From Gammaproteobacteria bacterium (GTDB lineage Bacteria; Pseudomonadota; Gammaproteobacteria; Enterobacterales; Alteromonadaceae): DNA of 64,000 nucleotides. Positions 1 through 12,379 of this stretch are shown here, piece by piece; within the stretch, counting starts at the first letter, position 1, and each line of letters starts with the position of its first letter. The notes below the pieces were generated by a model. The model was not told where the DNA came from. It searched no databases and was given only the letters and a program-made list of their open reading frames with translations. The position numbers and the translations under genes are program-made. The stretch lies in NCBI GenBank assembly GCA_018222405.1, contig JAAFAI010000001.1, forward strand, positions 372,001 through 436,000, given 5' to 3'.

Positions 1-1766
1 ACCGTCAGGCTGAGTATGAGCGCCAGTTTGTGCAATACGAAGATGCCAACATTCCGATTGTTACCAAAGCCAATGCGTTGGTGGATATTTACCCTGAACA
101 GCGACGCATAGAAGCCACCGCCGAGGTGGTGGTTGAAAACAAACGGGATACGCCGATTACCCGGGCGCTGGTGTCTATTCCACGTCATACACCGGAGTGG
201 CATATTGACATCCCCGGTGCCAAAGTGGTGGAAATTATCGACGAGTTTAACTCTGCCTGGCTGGAGTTTGATGAGCCTATGATGCCTGGCGATGAGCTGG
301 CTGGCAGTGTTTCTGTGGTTCGCGACCATGCGGGCTTCAAAGATCGCGGATTTGACCTGATGGTGGCAGAAAACGGGACTTTCATTAATAACTACGAGTT
401 GTTTCCGATATTTGGCTTTCGTGGTGACTTGTTGATTAGCGATCGCCATGAGCGCCGTAAACGGGATCTCCCTGAGCGTCCGCGCGCAAATAAACTGGAA
501 GATACCAGCAAGTACGCGCAAAGTTTCTTTGGTCCGGGCGTCGGGTTTATTGATTTTGAAACCACTATTTCCACGTCTGCCGATCAAATTGCTATTGCAC
601 CGGGATACCTGCAAAAAGAATGGACCGAGAACGATCGCCGTTATTTCCATTACAAAATGGATGCGCCGATGGTGGCTTTCTATTCTTTCCTGTCTGCCCG
701 TCACGAGGTTAAGCGAGACGAGCATAACGGCGTGAATATTGAAGTCTATTACGATCCAAAACACGCCTGGAACGTGGATATCATGATCCAGAGTGTGAAG
801 GACTCACTGGATTACTTTGAAGCCGAGTTTGGCCCTTATCAGCACAAACAAATGCGCATTATTGAATTTCCCGGCTATCGCTCATTTGCGCAGAGTTTTG
901 CCAATACGGTGCCTTACTCTGAGGTGATTGGATTCACTGCCGATCTGCGTAACAGTGAAGATATTGACTATGTTTATTATGTTACCGCCCACGAAGTTGC
1001 CCACCAGTGGTGGGGCCATCAGCTTGGCGCTGCCGATGTGCAGGGCAGTGCTATCCTGTCGGAAAGTCTGTCTCAGTACAGTGCCATTATGGTGCTGCAG
1101 AAGCGCTATGGCGAAAACATGATCCGTAAGTTCCTGACCTATGAACTGGACCGCTACTTACGTGGCCGCAGCAGCGAGCTGCTTGAGGAAATGCCGTTTA
1201 TGCGCAGTGAAAACCAGCAGTACATTCACTACCGAAAAGGCTCAGTGGTCATGATGTCGATTCTTGACCGGTTAGGTGAAGAGAGGCTGAATGCGGCACT
1301 TGAACAGCTAATGTCAGATTTCCGCTTTAAGTCAGATCCCTACCCGACTACGCTGGATTTACAGGCTGCGCTAAACGCGCAGGCCACACCGGAAGAGCAG
1401 GCGTTTATTGCTGATATCTTCGAGCAAATCACCCTGTATGATTTGAAAGTGGATGAAGTAGAAACAGCGCCGTTAGAAGAGGGCTATGAGGTAACCATTA
1501 CTGTTAGTGGCGCTAAATATGCCGCCGACGGCCAGGGCATGGAAACCGAACAGCCACTTGAGGAATGGGTGGATATAGGCGTGTTTAACAGTGATCCGTC
1601 GATACTTACCGATGATAGCCAGGTGCTCTACAAAGCAAAACACAAAATAGTCAGCGGCGAAAATACCATCACCGTTACCGTGGCTGAAAAGCCGCTGTAT
1701 GTTGGTGTTGACCCGTTTGTAAAACTTATCGACCGCGACAGTGGGGATAATGTGAAGCGGCTTTAA
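1..1766 (+). CDS. M1-family metallopeptidase domain protein (5' end outside window)
   Basis: Only the C-terminal part is present. The reading frame is open from base 3 with no need for a start inside the window, so the start codon lies upstream. The zinc-binding motif HEVAHQWWGH is encoded at about 990-1019, and the following SESLSQYSA supplies the usual distal Glu of the HExxH-(18)-E gluzincin site. The fold is that of aminopeptidase N-like domains. In Alteromonadales such domains are often the C-terminal half of a fused ABC-permease/M1 peptidase protein. That fusion is inferred from family knowledge and cannot be checked here. The protein ends at a TAA and is followed by a strong terminator. 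Confidence 0.85.
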   Translation, partial: RQAEYERQFVQYEDANIPIVTKANALVDIYPEQRRIEATAEVVVENKRDTPITRALVSIPRHTPEWHIDIPGAKVVEIIDEFNSAWLEFDEPMMPGDELAGSVSVVRDHAGFKDRGFDLMVAENGTFINNYELFPIFGFRGDLLISDRHERRKRDLPERPRANKLEDTSKYAQSFFGPGVGFIDFETTISTSADQIAIAPGYLQKEWTENDRRYFHYKMDAPMVAFYSFLSARHEVKRDEHNGVNIEVYYDPKHAWNVDIMIQSVKDSLDYFEAEFGPYQHKQMRIIEFPGYRSFAQSFANTVPYSEVIGFTADLRNSEDIDYVYYVTAHEVAHQWWGHQLGAADVQGSAILSESLSQYSAIMVLQKRYGENMIRKFLTYELDRYLRGRSSELLEEMPFMRSENQQYIHYRKGSVVMMSILDRLGEERLNAALEQLMSDFRFKSDPYPTTLDLQAALNAQATPEEQAFIADIFEQITLYDLKVDEVETAPLEEGYEVTITVSGAKYAADGQGMETEQPLEEWVDIGVFNSDPSILTDDSQVLYKAKHKIVSGENTITVTVAEKPLYVGVDPFVKLIDRDSGDNVKRL

Positions 1767-1803
1767 CAGCGAGAGGCCGGCTCGGGTGAGTCGGCTACCT
1801 TGT

Positions 1804-3072
1804 TTATTTAAGACCCGCCAGTGTCAGGCGGGTCTTTTTATATTCCGGCCAGTCAAAGTTATCTAAAAATTCCAGCGAAGCGGCCAGGCCGCGTTTGAAC
1901 AGGTCGAGTTTCGCTTCTTTCGATAAGGCAAAATCCAGCCAGTGATGCTCACCGGTATCGATGCTTTTTACCAGCTTTTTGTAATCGGGATTTTTACGGA
2001 TAAATTCTTCATCCGCATCATGGCGCATCGCGCCGATCAATGAGCCCAGGTAGGGTTTAATACCATCAATGTTTCCAGCAACGTACTCTTCAATCCCAAG
2101 CTTGGCGCCAAAGGTCGGCATTTTGGGCACCGAATTGGTAGTATGGAAAAGGTTGATGGGAAAGTTAGAAATTAATCCGCCGTCAACAAACACTGCGGTG
2201 TCGGGCATGGATTTCTTCTTATAACCCAGCGTTTGCCAGGCATCGGTTACCGATTGCGTTTTGGGTACCGGCACCTTAAACGGATAAAAGAAAACCGGCA
2301 CCGACATGGATGCCCGGGCAAAGTCGGCGGGATTGGCCTGATCCAGGTCGGTGTAAAACAGCTTCCCATCCCGCTCGGGCAGTACAATCTTGGTGGTACT
2401 GGAGAGTTCGGCGGTGACGACTTTTAATTCTACCTGCCAGTTTTGCGGGTCAAAAGGGGCTGCAGTCGGGGCTTCCATATTGTTAGGTAATGGCACCGGA
2501 TCAAACCGCAGGCCCGGTACCGGGGTATTCATTTGCTGCTTTAATGCCTGCCATGAATCACTGTGATTTTCGGCCAGAATATCTTTAAGCCATTGGTGAA
2601 AAGTGGTGCCGGGGTTAAGACCAAGATGTTTTAGCAAGGAGCGCAGGATAGCCAGCGAAACAGAATACTTCCACAACCAGTGTTTGCCGGCCAGCCAGGC
2701 ATCTGTTGCCAGACGGCTCAGTTTGTTGCCATCCTGAAAGCTGGCCATGGGCATATTGGCCACCGCGGCAATCATCTTTTCGCTTTTGGCGTCAAATGGC
2801 GTGCCGAGCGCCTGCACCAGCAAGGCATTAATGGCACCTGCTGAGGTGCCGGCCACCGAGCGAAAACGGATACCGGCAGCTTCCAGGCCGTAGGTATAGC
2901 CAACCAATGACAAACCCAATACGCCGCCACCTTCCATCACCAGATCGATATACTGATGCCCCTCTTCGTCAACGATATCGGACACGCGTTTACTGCGCAG
3001 TTGCTGGAGTTGATTGACCAGTGATTGCACTTCACTGTCTGCGGTAAAGTAATCAGGTTGAAGCTGGCTCAT
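1804..3072 (-). CDS. Patatin-like phospholipase
   Basis: Predicted lipid acyl hydrolase with a Ser-Asp dyad. The oxyanion-hole motif GGGVLG lies near residues 48-53, the nucleophile elbow GTSAG has Ser about 77, and the dyad Asp sits in FVDGGLISNFP near residue 295. No signal peptide is visible, so it is probably cytosolic or peripheral on the membrane. I chose the ATG at 3072 because AGGA lies 8 nt upstream. A TTG 18 bases further upstream also keeps the frame open but has no better ribosome site. It is convergent with the M1 peptidase gene. Substrate is unknown; patatins range from phospholipase A to lipase activity. Confidence 0.85.
   Translation of the reverse strand: MSQLQPDYFTADSEVQSLVNQLQQLRSKRVSDIVDEEGHQYIDLVMEGGGVLGLSLVGYTYGLEAAGIRFRSVAGTSAGAINALLVQALGTPFDAKSEKMIAAVANMPMASFQDGNKLSRLATDAWLAGKHWLWKYSVSLAILRSLLKHLGLNPGTTFHQWLKDILAENHSDSWQALKQQMNTPVPGLRFDPVPLPNNMEAPTAAPFDPQNWQVELKVVTAELSSTTKIVLPERDGKLFYTDLDQANPADFARASMSVPVFFYPFKVPVPKTQSVTDAWQTLGYKKKSMPDTAVFVDGGLISNFPINLFHTTNSVPKMPTFGAKLGIEEYVAGNIDGIKPYLGSLIGAMRHDADEEFIRKNPDYKKLVKSIDTGEHHWLDFALSKEAKLDLFKRGLAASLEFLDNFDWPEYKKTRLTLAGLK
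1810..1840 (+). terminator. Rho-independent terminator after the M1 peptidase gene
   Basis: A 9-bp perfect stem, AGACCCGCC (1811-1819) with GGCGGGTCT (1827-1835), has a 7-nt loop and is followed by TTTTT. It ends the + strand transcript. The stem lies inside the last codons of the opposing patatin gene, so the same bases serve as terminator on one strand and as coding sequence on the other. Confidence 0.85.
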
Positions 3073-3160
3073 TGTCGGCATCCTTTGCAAAGACTGCCGT
3101 CAGGGTAGCGCTGAATGATTAAAAAGTGAACAGATTTTGAGCCATTCCTATGCAGCAACC

Positions 3161-3343
3161 TTAACGAGGCTTTTGCATTGCGCCGTTTTCTGTCTCTGCC
3201 GACTGGGTTTCTAACGCCCGTTTTGCTTCCCGCCACTCGGCGAGTTTTTCAAAGTAAACATCCCACACACAAGGGCAGCAAGCGCCGCCGCCACAGCAGT
3301 CGCTGTTAAGGGGTTTTTCTGGTTCTGGTGGTAGCTGGTTCAT
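3161..3343 (-). CDS. Small Cys-rich 'oxidoreductase-like' domain protein
   Basis: A 60-residue protein with the pattern DCCGGGACCPCVWDVYFEKL near residues 15-34. This matches the short domain found at the N-terminus of some eukaryotic oxidoreductases and as stand-alone bacterial proteins (PF09791 type). Four or five clustered cysteines suggest metal or Fe-S binding; this is an inference. GGAGG lies 5 nt upstream of the ATG, which supports real translation. It lies downstream of cti on the same strand, after about 100 bases. Biochemical role is unknown. Confidence 0.8.
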   Translation of the reverse strand: MNQLPPEPEKPLNSDCCGGGACCPCVWDVYFEKLAEWREAKRALETQSAETENGAMQKPR

Positions 3344-3440
3344 AAGGCCTCCCTGTTTTTTATTATGTGGGGAGCTGTATAGGTAAGCAAATCATCTGCG
3401 GTAATGGTGGTTATGAGCCGGCTGATAACAACCGGCAGTC

Positions 3441-5795
3441 CTACCAGTTAGTCAGCCGGTTATAGTCCAGATAACCAAACTCGAGTGGGTAAGTCTGGCG
3501 GTACCACTGATGAATGGTATCGCTGACCTGCCAGAAATCGGCGGCAGTGCGACGCACACCAAAGGTTTCATATAATCGCTGCAGGTCGGCCTCGTTTTGC
3601 AAACCGGCAACCTGTTCACTAAAAGCGGGCAACTGTTGTTCGCTCAGGTGAAAAATGGCATTGGGATGTGAGGTGGCAAAACCGTAAGCCAGGGTGAGGG
3701 TATCTTCTTCCGGCAGGCGTCTGGCATCCTCGGCAATAATATGCGAGATATTGGTATAGGCGTTATTGCTGAGCAGAGTATAGACATGCTTAACCTCGCC
3801 GCTTTCATCTTCTACCAGCACAATACTGCTCTGTGGCAACAGCGAGGCCGGAATGCCATTCGTTGCGGTAAGACGCTCCAACGCGGTTAAACTGCTATCG
3901 CCGGTGAAGCCGTTAGTCAGCTCATGACGCGGGCTCAGCACATCGGCGAGGTGATGTTTTACCCGCTGGTATAATTCATTGAGAGGCTCGTCGGTGTTGA
4001 ACGTCATGGCCGTTTCGCCGCTTAGATGGTGGCCATCGGCAACATATTTCTCCACCGGGCTGACCACGCCCCGATACCATTTATCCCAAACCGTCTGGCG
4101 GGTCTGTACCGGCAACAACGAAAGAAAATTAAACTCCCCTTCCATGCGCAGAAAGTCCATGTAAATACGGCTGTTAAGCTGGTGGCCGACGTTGCCATAC
4201 ACATCATAGCCTGCCACCAGTAAGTAATGAATGCGTTCAAACAGCGGGTAAGTAATGATCCATGCTGTTTGTGGGCGCTCACCTATAAAGCCTTTTACCA
4301 CCGTGGCAGCATCGTAATGGCGCAAAATCGTCAGGCCGGCATTATCATTTTCGCCGTCGCCCTGCCAGATGATGTCTAAATCGAGAGGCACTTCGTCGCG
4401 GGCGTGCTGCGCAATATACTGACTGCGGGCTTCCAGATATTGGCGCTCCTGCCTGGCGTACTTTATCCAGTTGGTGGGCATGGCGTTAGATTGTTCTTCG
4501 GCAGGCATGCTAATGGTATTACGTGCGTCGCGCAAGAATGCATCCTGATGTTCCAGAATGTCGCTGGACGGATTTAAAAACATCACCCAGAAGTGATCAT
4601 TAATTACGTTAAGGGCAATTTGACCACGACAAACCGGCCCCTTAATAAATTGCATGATGGTGTACTGTGCTTCGTCAATCATAAACCGGTAACGCGACGA
4701 TACCGGGATTTGAGCAAACGCCACAAAGGGATTGGAAGCAACTTCCGGCGCGTAGCCGGGTAACTGTGAAACCTCATAATCGGGCTCAATAAACCAGCTC
4801 TGCCACTTATCCATGCGGGCTTCGTCGAGTTTAATGGGCATATGTAACTTGCTGACAATGGTGCTTTTAACCGGCATAAAGCGGTAGTAAACCCGCTGAT
4901 TGGTATTGTTGTCCTGCTCGGGGAAAGGTGAGCCGAAAGGGCGCCTTGTTGCCAGTGGTGTAAAAGGCTCGCCGGGCGGTGTTAGTGCTCGTTGTAAGGA
5001 GTAAAAGCGGGTGTCGCCCTGTTTATCCTCAAAGTAAATGTGCGCAATAAACAAATGTTCATAAAGATAGCGACTGACTAACTGATGTTTGTAAGAGTCC
5101 TGATTGAGAAAAGCTTCCCACCTGGCGATACCCTGCTGATCTGAAGCCGGTATCGGAGCAGGTTCCGACGCGGGTGCGCCAGCCTGCAGCCAGGCCATGA
5201 TTTGTTCATGCTCCTGCTGAGCAATGGCCGGTAAACCATAAGGCATACCCCACTGCGGATGATCCTTCTGATAAGCGGGGAATTCATCAACCGTCGGGCA
5301 TTGCATCTCCCGGTTAATATCAAATTCAAAATTATTGCCAAGGGGTTCGTCAGTGTTAGTGGGATGAGACTGTTTGAGCGCCAGCATGGAGGCCAGCACG
5401 CTATTATTGAGCTGGTTATTAAACTCGCTGATTTCGTCGAGCACAGGGTAAAAGTCTTTGCCACGCCATTCGCCCGGGCTTTGCGCATCGATAAACAAGC
5501 GGCTGGGGCTGTCGGCCAGCAGACGGTCACCATGATAGACCGGGGCTTTACTGGCACCGCGGATTATGCCTTCGTAGCTGCCGAGTTTTAACTGGCAGGG
5601 CGCATCGTAGCAGGCGTGACACACCACGCAACGCTTGTCGAGGATAGGCTGTACAGTCTGGCTAAAGGTATTGTCCGGATCAGTAGGCGGATTATCGTAA
5701 GGAGAGGTCAGACTTTCCTGTTCGATGATCGCCGGGGTGCAGCCAATGGCGCAGGCTATCAGCAACAGGCAGGTTATTTTTATGAGTTTTGACAT
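3441..5795 (-). CDS. cti: Fatty acid cis/trans isomerase (periplasmic, heme c)
   Basis: A 784-residue protein of the Cti family, which converts cis-unsaturated phospholipid acyl chains to trans without a double-bond shift. It lowers membrane fluidity under solvent, heat or metal stress. A signal peptide (hydrophobic residues about 8-18, ending ACAIGC, which could be an atypical lipobox) directs it to the periplasm. The heme c motif is CVVCH at residues 56-60, as in Pseudomonas Cti. Length is as expected for the family. It is transcribed alone and divergently from the metal island. Heme attachment would need the host cytochrome c maturation system, which is not in this window. Confidence 0.92.
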   Translation of the reverse strand: MSKLIKITCLLLIACAIGCTPAIIEQESLTSPYDNPPTDPDNTFSQTVQPILDKRCVVCHACYDAPCQLKLGSYEGIIRGASKAPVYHGDRLLADSPSRLFIDAQSPGEWRGKDFYPVLDEISEFNNQLNNSVLASMLALKQSHPTNTDEPLGNNFEFDINREMQCPTVDEFPAYQKDHPQWGMPYGLPAIAQQEHEQIMAWLQAGAPASEPAPIPASDQQGIARWEAFLNQDSYKHQLVSRYLYEHLFIAHIYFEDKQGDTRFYSLQRALTPPGEPFTPLATRRPFGSPFPEQDNNTNQRVYYRFMPVKSTIVSKLHMPIKLDEARMDKWQSWFIEPDYEVSQLPGYAPEVASNPFVAFAQIPVSSRYRFMIDEAQYTIMQFIKGPVCRGQIALNVINDHFWVMFLNPSSDILEHQDAFLRDARNTISMPAEEQSNAMPTNWIKYARQERQYLEARSQYIAQHARDEVPLDLDIIWQGDGENDNAGLTILRHYDAATVVKGFIGERPQTAWIITYPLFERIHYLLVAGYDVYGNVGHQLNSRIYMDFLRMEGEFNFLSLLPVQTRQTVWDKWYRGVVSPVEKYVADGHHLSGETAMTFNTDEPLNELYQRVKHHLADVLSPRHELTNGFTGDSSLTALERLTATNGIPASLLPQSSIVLVEDESGEVKHVYTLLSNNAYTNISHIIAEDARRLPEEDTLTLAYGFATSHPNAIFHLSEQQLPAFSEQVAGLQNEADLQRLYETFGVRRTAADFWQVSDTIHQWYRQTYPLEFGYLDYNRLTNW

Positions 5796-6115
5796 GCAAC
5801 GTATCTCACCACGACTTAACTACCGCACCGATAATAACTGGTTTGGGGTCATTATACCCGTGCAACCTTTATCCGCCTTATTAAGGTTGGCTAACCATAA
5901 GGAAGTAGAGCGCTTTTCGGCCTGCTACACCACAGTAAATACGCTTAATGACAAATTTTTAAAGTTTTATTCTGTTTGGCAGGCCACTTAAAACCAGTTC
6001 TGCCAGCATAATGCCTTACACTATTCCCCATTCGTTCATTTGTTTATGTTAAAAACCGATTGCCTGTCGGTTTTCATTTTGCGAGCATGTGTTAAAAGTG
6101 TTCAGAGGCAATAAA
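5796..6115. other. Divergent intergenic region between cti and the first BlaI-type gene
   Basis: About 320 bases hold the promoters of both genes. The only clear structure is the AAAACCGA/TCGGTTTT palindrome at 6052-6074, annotated separately. No convincing small gene was found; an open frame over 5725-5991 runs antisense to the start of cti and lacks a ribosome site. Confidence 0.6.
6052..6074. promoter_or_regulatory. Palindromic operator candidate 1 (upstream of first BlaI-type gene)
   Basis: Inverted repeat AAAACCGA (6052-6059) and TCGGTTTT (6067-6074) with a 7-base spacer. It lies 41 bases before the BlaI-type start codon. A near-identical 23-base copy occurs at 6590-6612 and a diverged copy at 13764-13786. 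Placement suggests autoregulation by the BlaI-type repressor; that is an inference. Confidence 0.6.
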
Positions 6116-6499
6116 ATGCAATTCGGCGATTTAGAAAAACTAGTTCTTAAGTATCTTTGGCAAACATCGGAGGCAGATGTTAAACAGGTGCATCGCGTGG
6201 TAAGTCAGACACGTCAAAGTTCGCTTAATACAGTGCAAAGTGCGTTAGAGAGGTTATTCAAAAAGGGCGTTTTAAGTAGGCGAAAGCAAGGGCATGCTTA
6301 CCTTTACCAACCCAAAGTCGACCGTGAAGGGCTGATAAATAAGTTGATCAGTAATGTTACCAGTGACTTTATTGAAGAAGGTGAAAATAGCCTTATCGCT
6401 GCGTTTGGATCAGTGTCAGCGAGTTTGGATGACAACGAACTGGATGCGCTCGAGCAGCTCATTGAGCAACAGCGCTCGTTACGTAGTCATAAAAAATAA
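6116..6499 (+). CDS. BlaI/MecI/CopY-family transcriptional repressor (copy 1)
   Basis: A 127-residue winged-helix protein. The N-terminal DNA-binding domain (residues about 1-75, from GDLEKLVLKYLW to KQGHAYLYQP) and a C-terminal dimerisation helix pair match BlaI/MecI/CopY. I start at the ATG at 6116, after AGAGG, because family members begin with this GDLE segment; an upstream start would add an unusual 9-residue extension. It is about half identical by eye to the second copy at 12380. It precedes an RND metal-efflux operon rather than a beta-lactamase, so a CopY-like metal-response role is likely. It lacks the CxC pairs of CopY, so metal is probably sensed indirectly, perhaps through the M56 protease at 12771. 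Confidence 0.88.
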   Translation: MQFGDLEKLVLKYLWQTSEADVKQVHRVVSQTRQSSLNTVQSALERLFKKGVLSRRKQGHAYLYQPKVDREGLINKLISNVTSDFIEEGENSLIAAFGSVSASLDDNELDALEQLIEQQRSLRSHKK

Positions 6500-6557
6500 C
6501 CTGTTAAGTATTACCTCAGGTTCAGTCGAATTTAGCTGTTAACGAATAAGGTAAGTA

Positions 6558-7841
6558 ATGAAAAAAGTGCCACAGCGAAAAGTATGTAAAAAACCGATTG
6601 CTGGTCGGTTTTTTGCCGGGTTGATGGGATGCCTGGTTAGTCTGTCTGTGTTTGCAGCAGAAACCGTACCGTCAGCATTATTATCAATGAGTGATGTGTT
6701 AACACTCACAATGAATAATCATGCCGACTTAAAGGCATTAGTTAAGCAACAGGATGTATTACAAGGCCGAATCACACAAGCCGCTATTGCACAGCGAACG
6801 CAAATTGGCCTGATGATGGAAGACGCCATGGGAAGCGGTGATTACAGCGGGCTGAAAAGTATGCAAACAACACTGACATTCTCATGGATCCTTGAGCAGG
6901 CACAAATTGATAGTCGGGTGAAAGCCATTAAAAGCGAAGCTGAGCAGTTACAGCTCGACAAACAGATCAAAGCGCTGGATTTGGCCGCGGTAGCGGCCCG
7001 CCAATTTATAGAAGTACTGATTAAAACTGAACGCCTGACCCTTAATCAGCTCGCCGTAGAACAGGCCAAAGACGTGTTAAGCGCTATTAATGAGCGGATC
7101 GCCGCCGGGAAAGGCTCGGAAATCGAACGTAAACTGGGAGAGGCAGAACTAGTCAGACGTGAACTGGCAGTTGAAGACATAACCCATGATATTCAAGCGT
7201 CTAAGTATCAGCTGAGTGCCTTGTGGGGAGAACCGGACACAGACTACCAGCTATCAGGTAACTTGCTCGAGTTGCCAGTAATACCTGCCGCTCAGCCCTA
7301 TGTGGATGCATTAAAACGTAACCCCAGCGTACAACGTTTTGCTACGGCTCAGCGTATCGCGCAATCACAAATTGAACGAGCCCGTATCGAAGCCCGTCCC
7401 CAATGGCAAATATCAGCAGGTCTCAGACGATACGAAACCACTGACGATTTTGGCTTTGTTGCTGGCATCACCATTCCCTGGGGCAACGCCGATTACAACG
7501 CCGGTACTATCGCTGCCTTACAAGCGCAGCAGGAAGTGCTTAACAGTCAACAGGCCTCCTTAATGCAACAGCTTGATGCTCAACTGTATGTGTTGCTTCA
7601 GGAAATGAAGCACTCAATGCATGTTATTGAAACGGTTGATAACCGCATCATCCCCACTCTCGAATCAGCGCTTTCGGAAGCCAGAAAAGCGTTTGAACTC
7701 GGTCAGTTAAGTTACAACCAGTGGAGTGATGTACGCCATGAATTACTTAGTGCACAGTCACAGTTACTGGATGCTTATCAGAGCCTGCACCAACAGCATA
7801 TCGAAATTCAGCGCCTCACCGGCACTTCGCTTTCCCAATGA
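6558..7841 (+). CDS. TolC-family outer membrane channel of RND efflux system (CzcC-like)
   Basis: A 427-residue outer membrane efflux protein with a cleavable signal peptide (residues about 1-32, ending VFAAE). Long alpha-helical repeats follow, typical of the two-fold OEP/TolC architecture (about 40-230 and 235-425). It is the first structural gene of a czcCBA-type operon and overlaps the adaptor region by a few bases. The start at 6558 is supported by AAGG 6 nt upstream. Unusually, the DNA coding the positively charged start of the signal peptide contains an operator-like palindrome (6590-6612). Substrate is a divalent cation by context. Confidence 0.88.
   Translation: MKKVPQRKVCKKPIAGRFFAGLMGCLVSLSVFAAETVPSALLSMSDVLTLTMNNHADLKALVKQQDVLQGRITQAAIAQRTQIGLMMEDAMGSGDYSGLKSMQTTLTFSWILEQAQIDSRVKAIKSEAEQLQLDKQIKALDLAAVAARQFIEVLIKTERLTLNQLAVEQAKDVLSAINERIAAGKGSEIERKLGEAELVRRELAVEDITHDIQASKYQLSALWGEPDTDYQLSGNLLELPVIPAAQPYVDALKRNPSVQRFATAQRIAQSQIERARIEARPQWQISAGLRRYETTDDFGFVAGITIPWGNADYNAGTIAALQAQQEVLNSQQASLMQQLDAQLYVLLQEMKHSMHVIETVDNRIIPTLESALSEARKAFELGQLSYNQWSDVRHELLSAQSQLLDAYQSLHQQHIEIQRLTGTSLSQ
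6590..6612. promoter_or_regulatory. Palindromic operator candidate 2 (inside 5' coding region of CzcC-like gene)
   Basis: AAAACCGA (6590-6597), spacer TTGCTGG, TCGGTTTT (6605-6612). Arms are identical to candidate 1, and the spacer differs at two of seven positions. It starts 32 bases after the ATG. A repressor bound here would block elongation or an internal promoter; as RNA the same bases can form a hairpin. Confidence 0.55.
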
Positions 7842-7849
7842 GACCAACT

Positions 7850-9088
7850 ATGAAAAACAATAATTTATTATCATCGTTAAGCCTCGCACTCATGCTGTGC
7901 TGGGGACTCCCAGTATCGAGCGCTGTTGCTTCATCTGCTCCGGCAGAAGCTGCCCAGGAAGAGCCTGAAAAAGGACCACATCGCGGCAGAATGCTGCGCG
8001 AAGAGGGCTTTGCCATAGAACTGGCCATTTTTGAAACCGGTGTGCCGCCGGAGTTTCGGGTTTGGGCGACCAGTAATGGTACGCCGGTCAATCCTCAGCA
8101 GGTCGATCTCAACGTTAAACTCACCCGCTTGGGGGATGTAGTGGATGATATTAATTTTCGTGTTCAGGGGGACTTTTTGCGTGGTGACATGGTGATTTAT
8201 GAACCCCATTCATTTTATGTAACGGTTACTGCACGTCATAACGGCAAGTCTTACCGCTGGGAATATGAAAATTACGAAGGCCGAACCACCATTGAACAAG
8301 CAGTGGCGGATGCAATGGAAATCGAAACAGAAATTGCCGGAGCAGCAACATTACATCAGTCGATTCCGGCGTATGGCTCACTGTCGCTGCCGCCTGGCGC
8401 CGTAACAAACATAAGTGCGCGCTTTGACGGTGAAATACAGCGTCGCCATGTGGCATTCGGTGACAAGGTGAGCAAAGGTCAGACCCTGTTTACGGTAGAA
8501 AGTAACGAGAGTTTAAAACCCTACACAATTAAAGCGCCCGTCAGTGGCGTGGTTACTGCCCAGCAAGCCAATACCGGTGAACAAACCCAGGGGCGCACGC
8601 TCCTAACGCTTACCAGAACCGATAAGTACATTGCTCGCCTGGCGGTGTATCCCGCGGACTATAACAAAGTCAGAACCGGCAGTATTGTTACCCTGGATAT
8701 AGAAGGTGCAGAGCAACCGCTAAGTAGCAAAGTATCGTTTATTGAACCCAATGTTCGTGATGATCAAGCGCGGATTGTATGGGTTGAAGTGGCCGATCCG
8801 GATCGCCGTTTAACCACCGGTAGTTTTGTGAAAGCCCTTATCAATGTCGCCAATATTGATGTGCCGCTGGCGGTTAAAAAAGTTGGGTTACAGGGCTTTC
8901 GTGATTTCACTGTCGTGTATGCCAAAGTGGGTGAGCAGTACGAAGTCCGTATGCTTGAACTTGGCCGCGAAGGTGGGGAGTGGATCGAGGTACTTGGCGG
9001 ACTTGAACCGGGTACTGAATATGTCACTGAAAACAGTTTCATTCTTAAAGCCGACATTGAAAAGTCCGGCGCTTCTCACGATCACTAG
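7850..9088 (+). CDS. RND efflux periplasmic adaptor (CzcB-like)
   Basis: Membrane fusion protein linking the inner membrane pump to the TolC-type channel. A signal peptide spans about residues 1-28. An N-terminal extension (HRGRMLREEGFAIELAIFE, about residues 44-62) typical of CzcB relatives precedes the barrel-sandwich (lipoyl-like) halves around residues 165-250 and a beta-barrel/membrane-proximal domain. The helical hairpin is very short, as in heavy-metal adaptors that lack a long coiled coil. I use the ATG at 7850; an ATG at 7838 overlaps the previous stop (ATGA) and would add four residues. It is 10 bases before the pump gene, so co-translation is likely. Confidence 0.88.
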   Translation: MKNNNLLSSLSLALMLCWGLPVSSAVASSAPAEAAQEEPEKGPHRGRMLREEGFAIELAIFETGVPPEFRVWATSNGTPVNPQQVDLNVKLTRLGDVVDDINFRVQGDFLRGDMVIYEPHSFYVTVTARHNGKSYRWEYENYEGRTTIEQAVADAMEIETEIAGAATLHQSIPAYGSLSLPPGAVTNISARFDGEIQRRHVAFGDKVSKGQTLFTVESNESLKPYTIKAPVSGVVTAQQANTGEQTQGRTLLTLTRTDKYIARLAVYPADYNKVRTGSIVTLDIEGAEQPLSSKVSFIEPNVRDDQARIVWVEVADPDRRLTTGSFVKALINVANIDVPLAVKKVGLQGFRDFTVVYAKVGEQYEVRMLELGREGGEWIEVLGGLEPGTEYVTENSFILKADIEKSGASHDH

Positions 9089-9095
9089 GAGCTGA

Positions 9096-12227
<3,132 letters not shown>

Positions 12228-12379
12228 TTGGTTCAAGCGAAACGCGCGGCCGGGCGGCTCAGTAGTTAATGGTGCGGTTCGATTGCCTACAGCATTTTAT
12301 GCTTAAAACAGATAGCAAAAACGAAATCCAATGTCGCGCGGTTATGCAAGACTAAGATTAGACACTAAGGAAACGTCTG

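Noticed and set aside
3414..3437. GCCGG/CCGGC stem-loop after cti on the minus strand
   Set aside because: Only 5 bases of stem and no U run, so a terminator is not supported.
5725..5991. Open frame antisense to the start of cti
   Set aside because: No ribosome site, composition unlike a protein, and it overlaps the well-supported cti gene.
12280..12288. CGATTGCCT core of the island palindrome upstream of the second BlaI gene
   Set aside because: Only the core bases match candidate 1; the flanking arms do not form an inverted repeat, so it is not listed as an operator.
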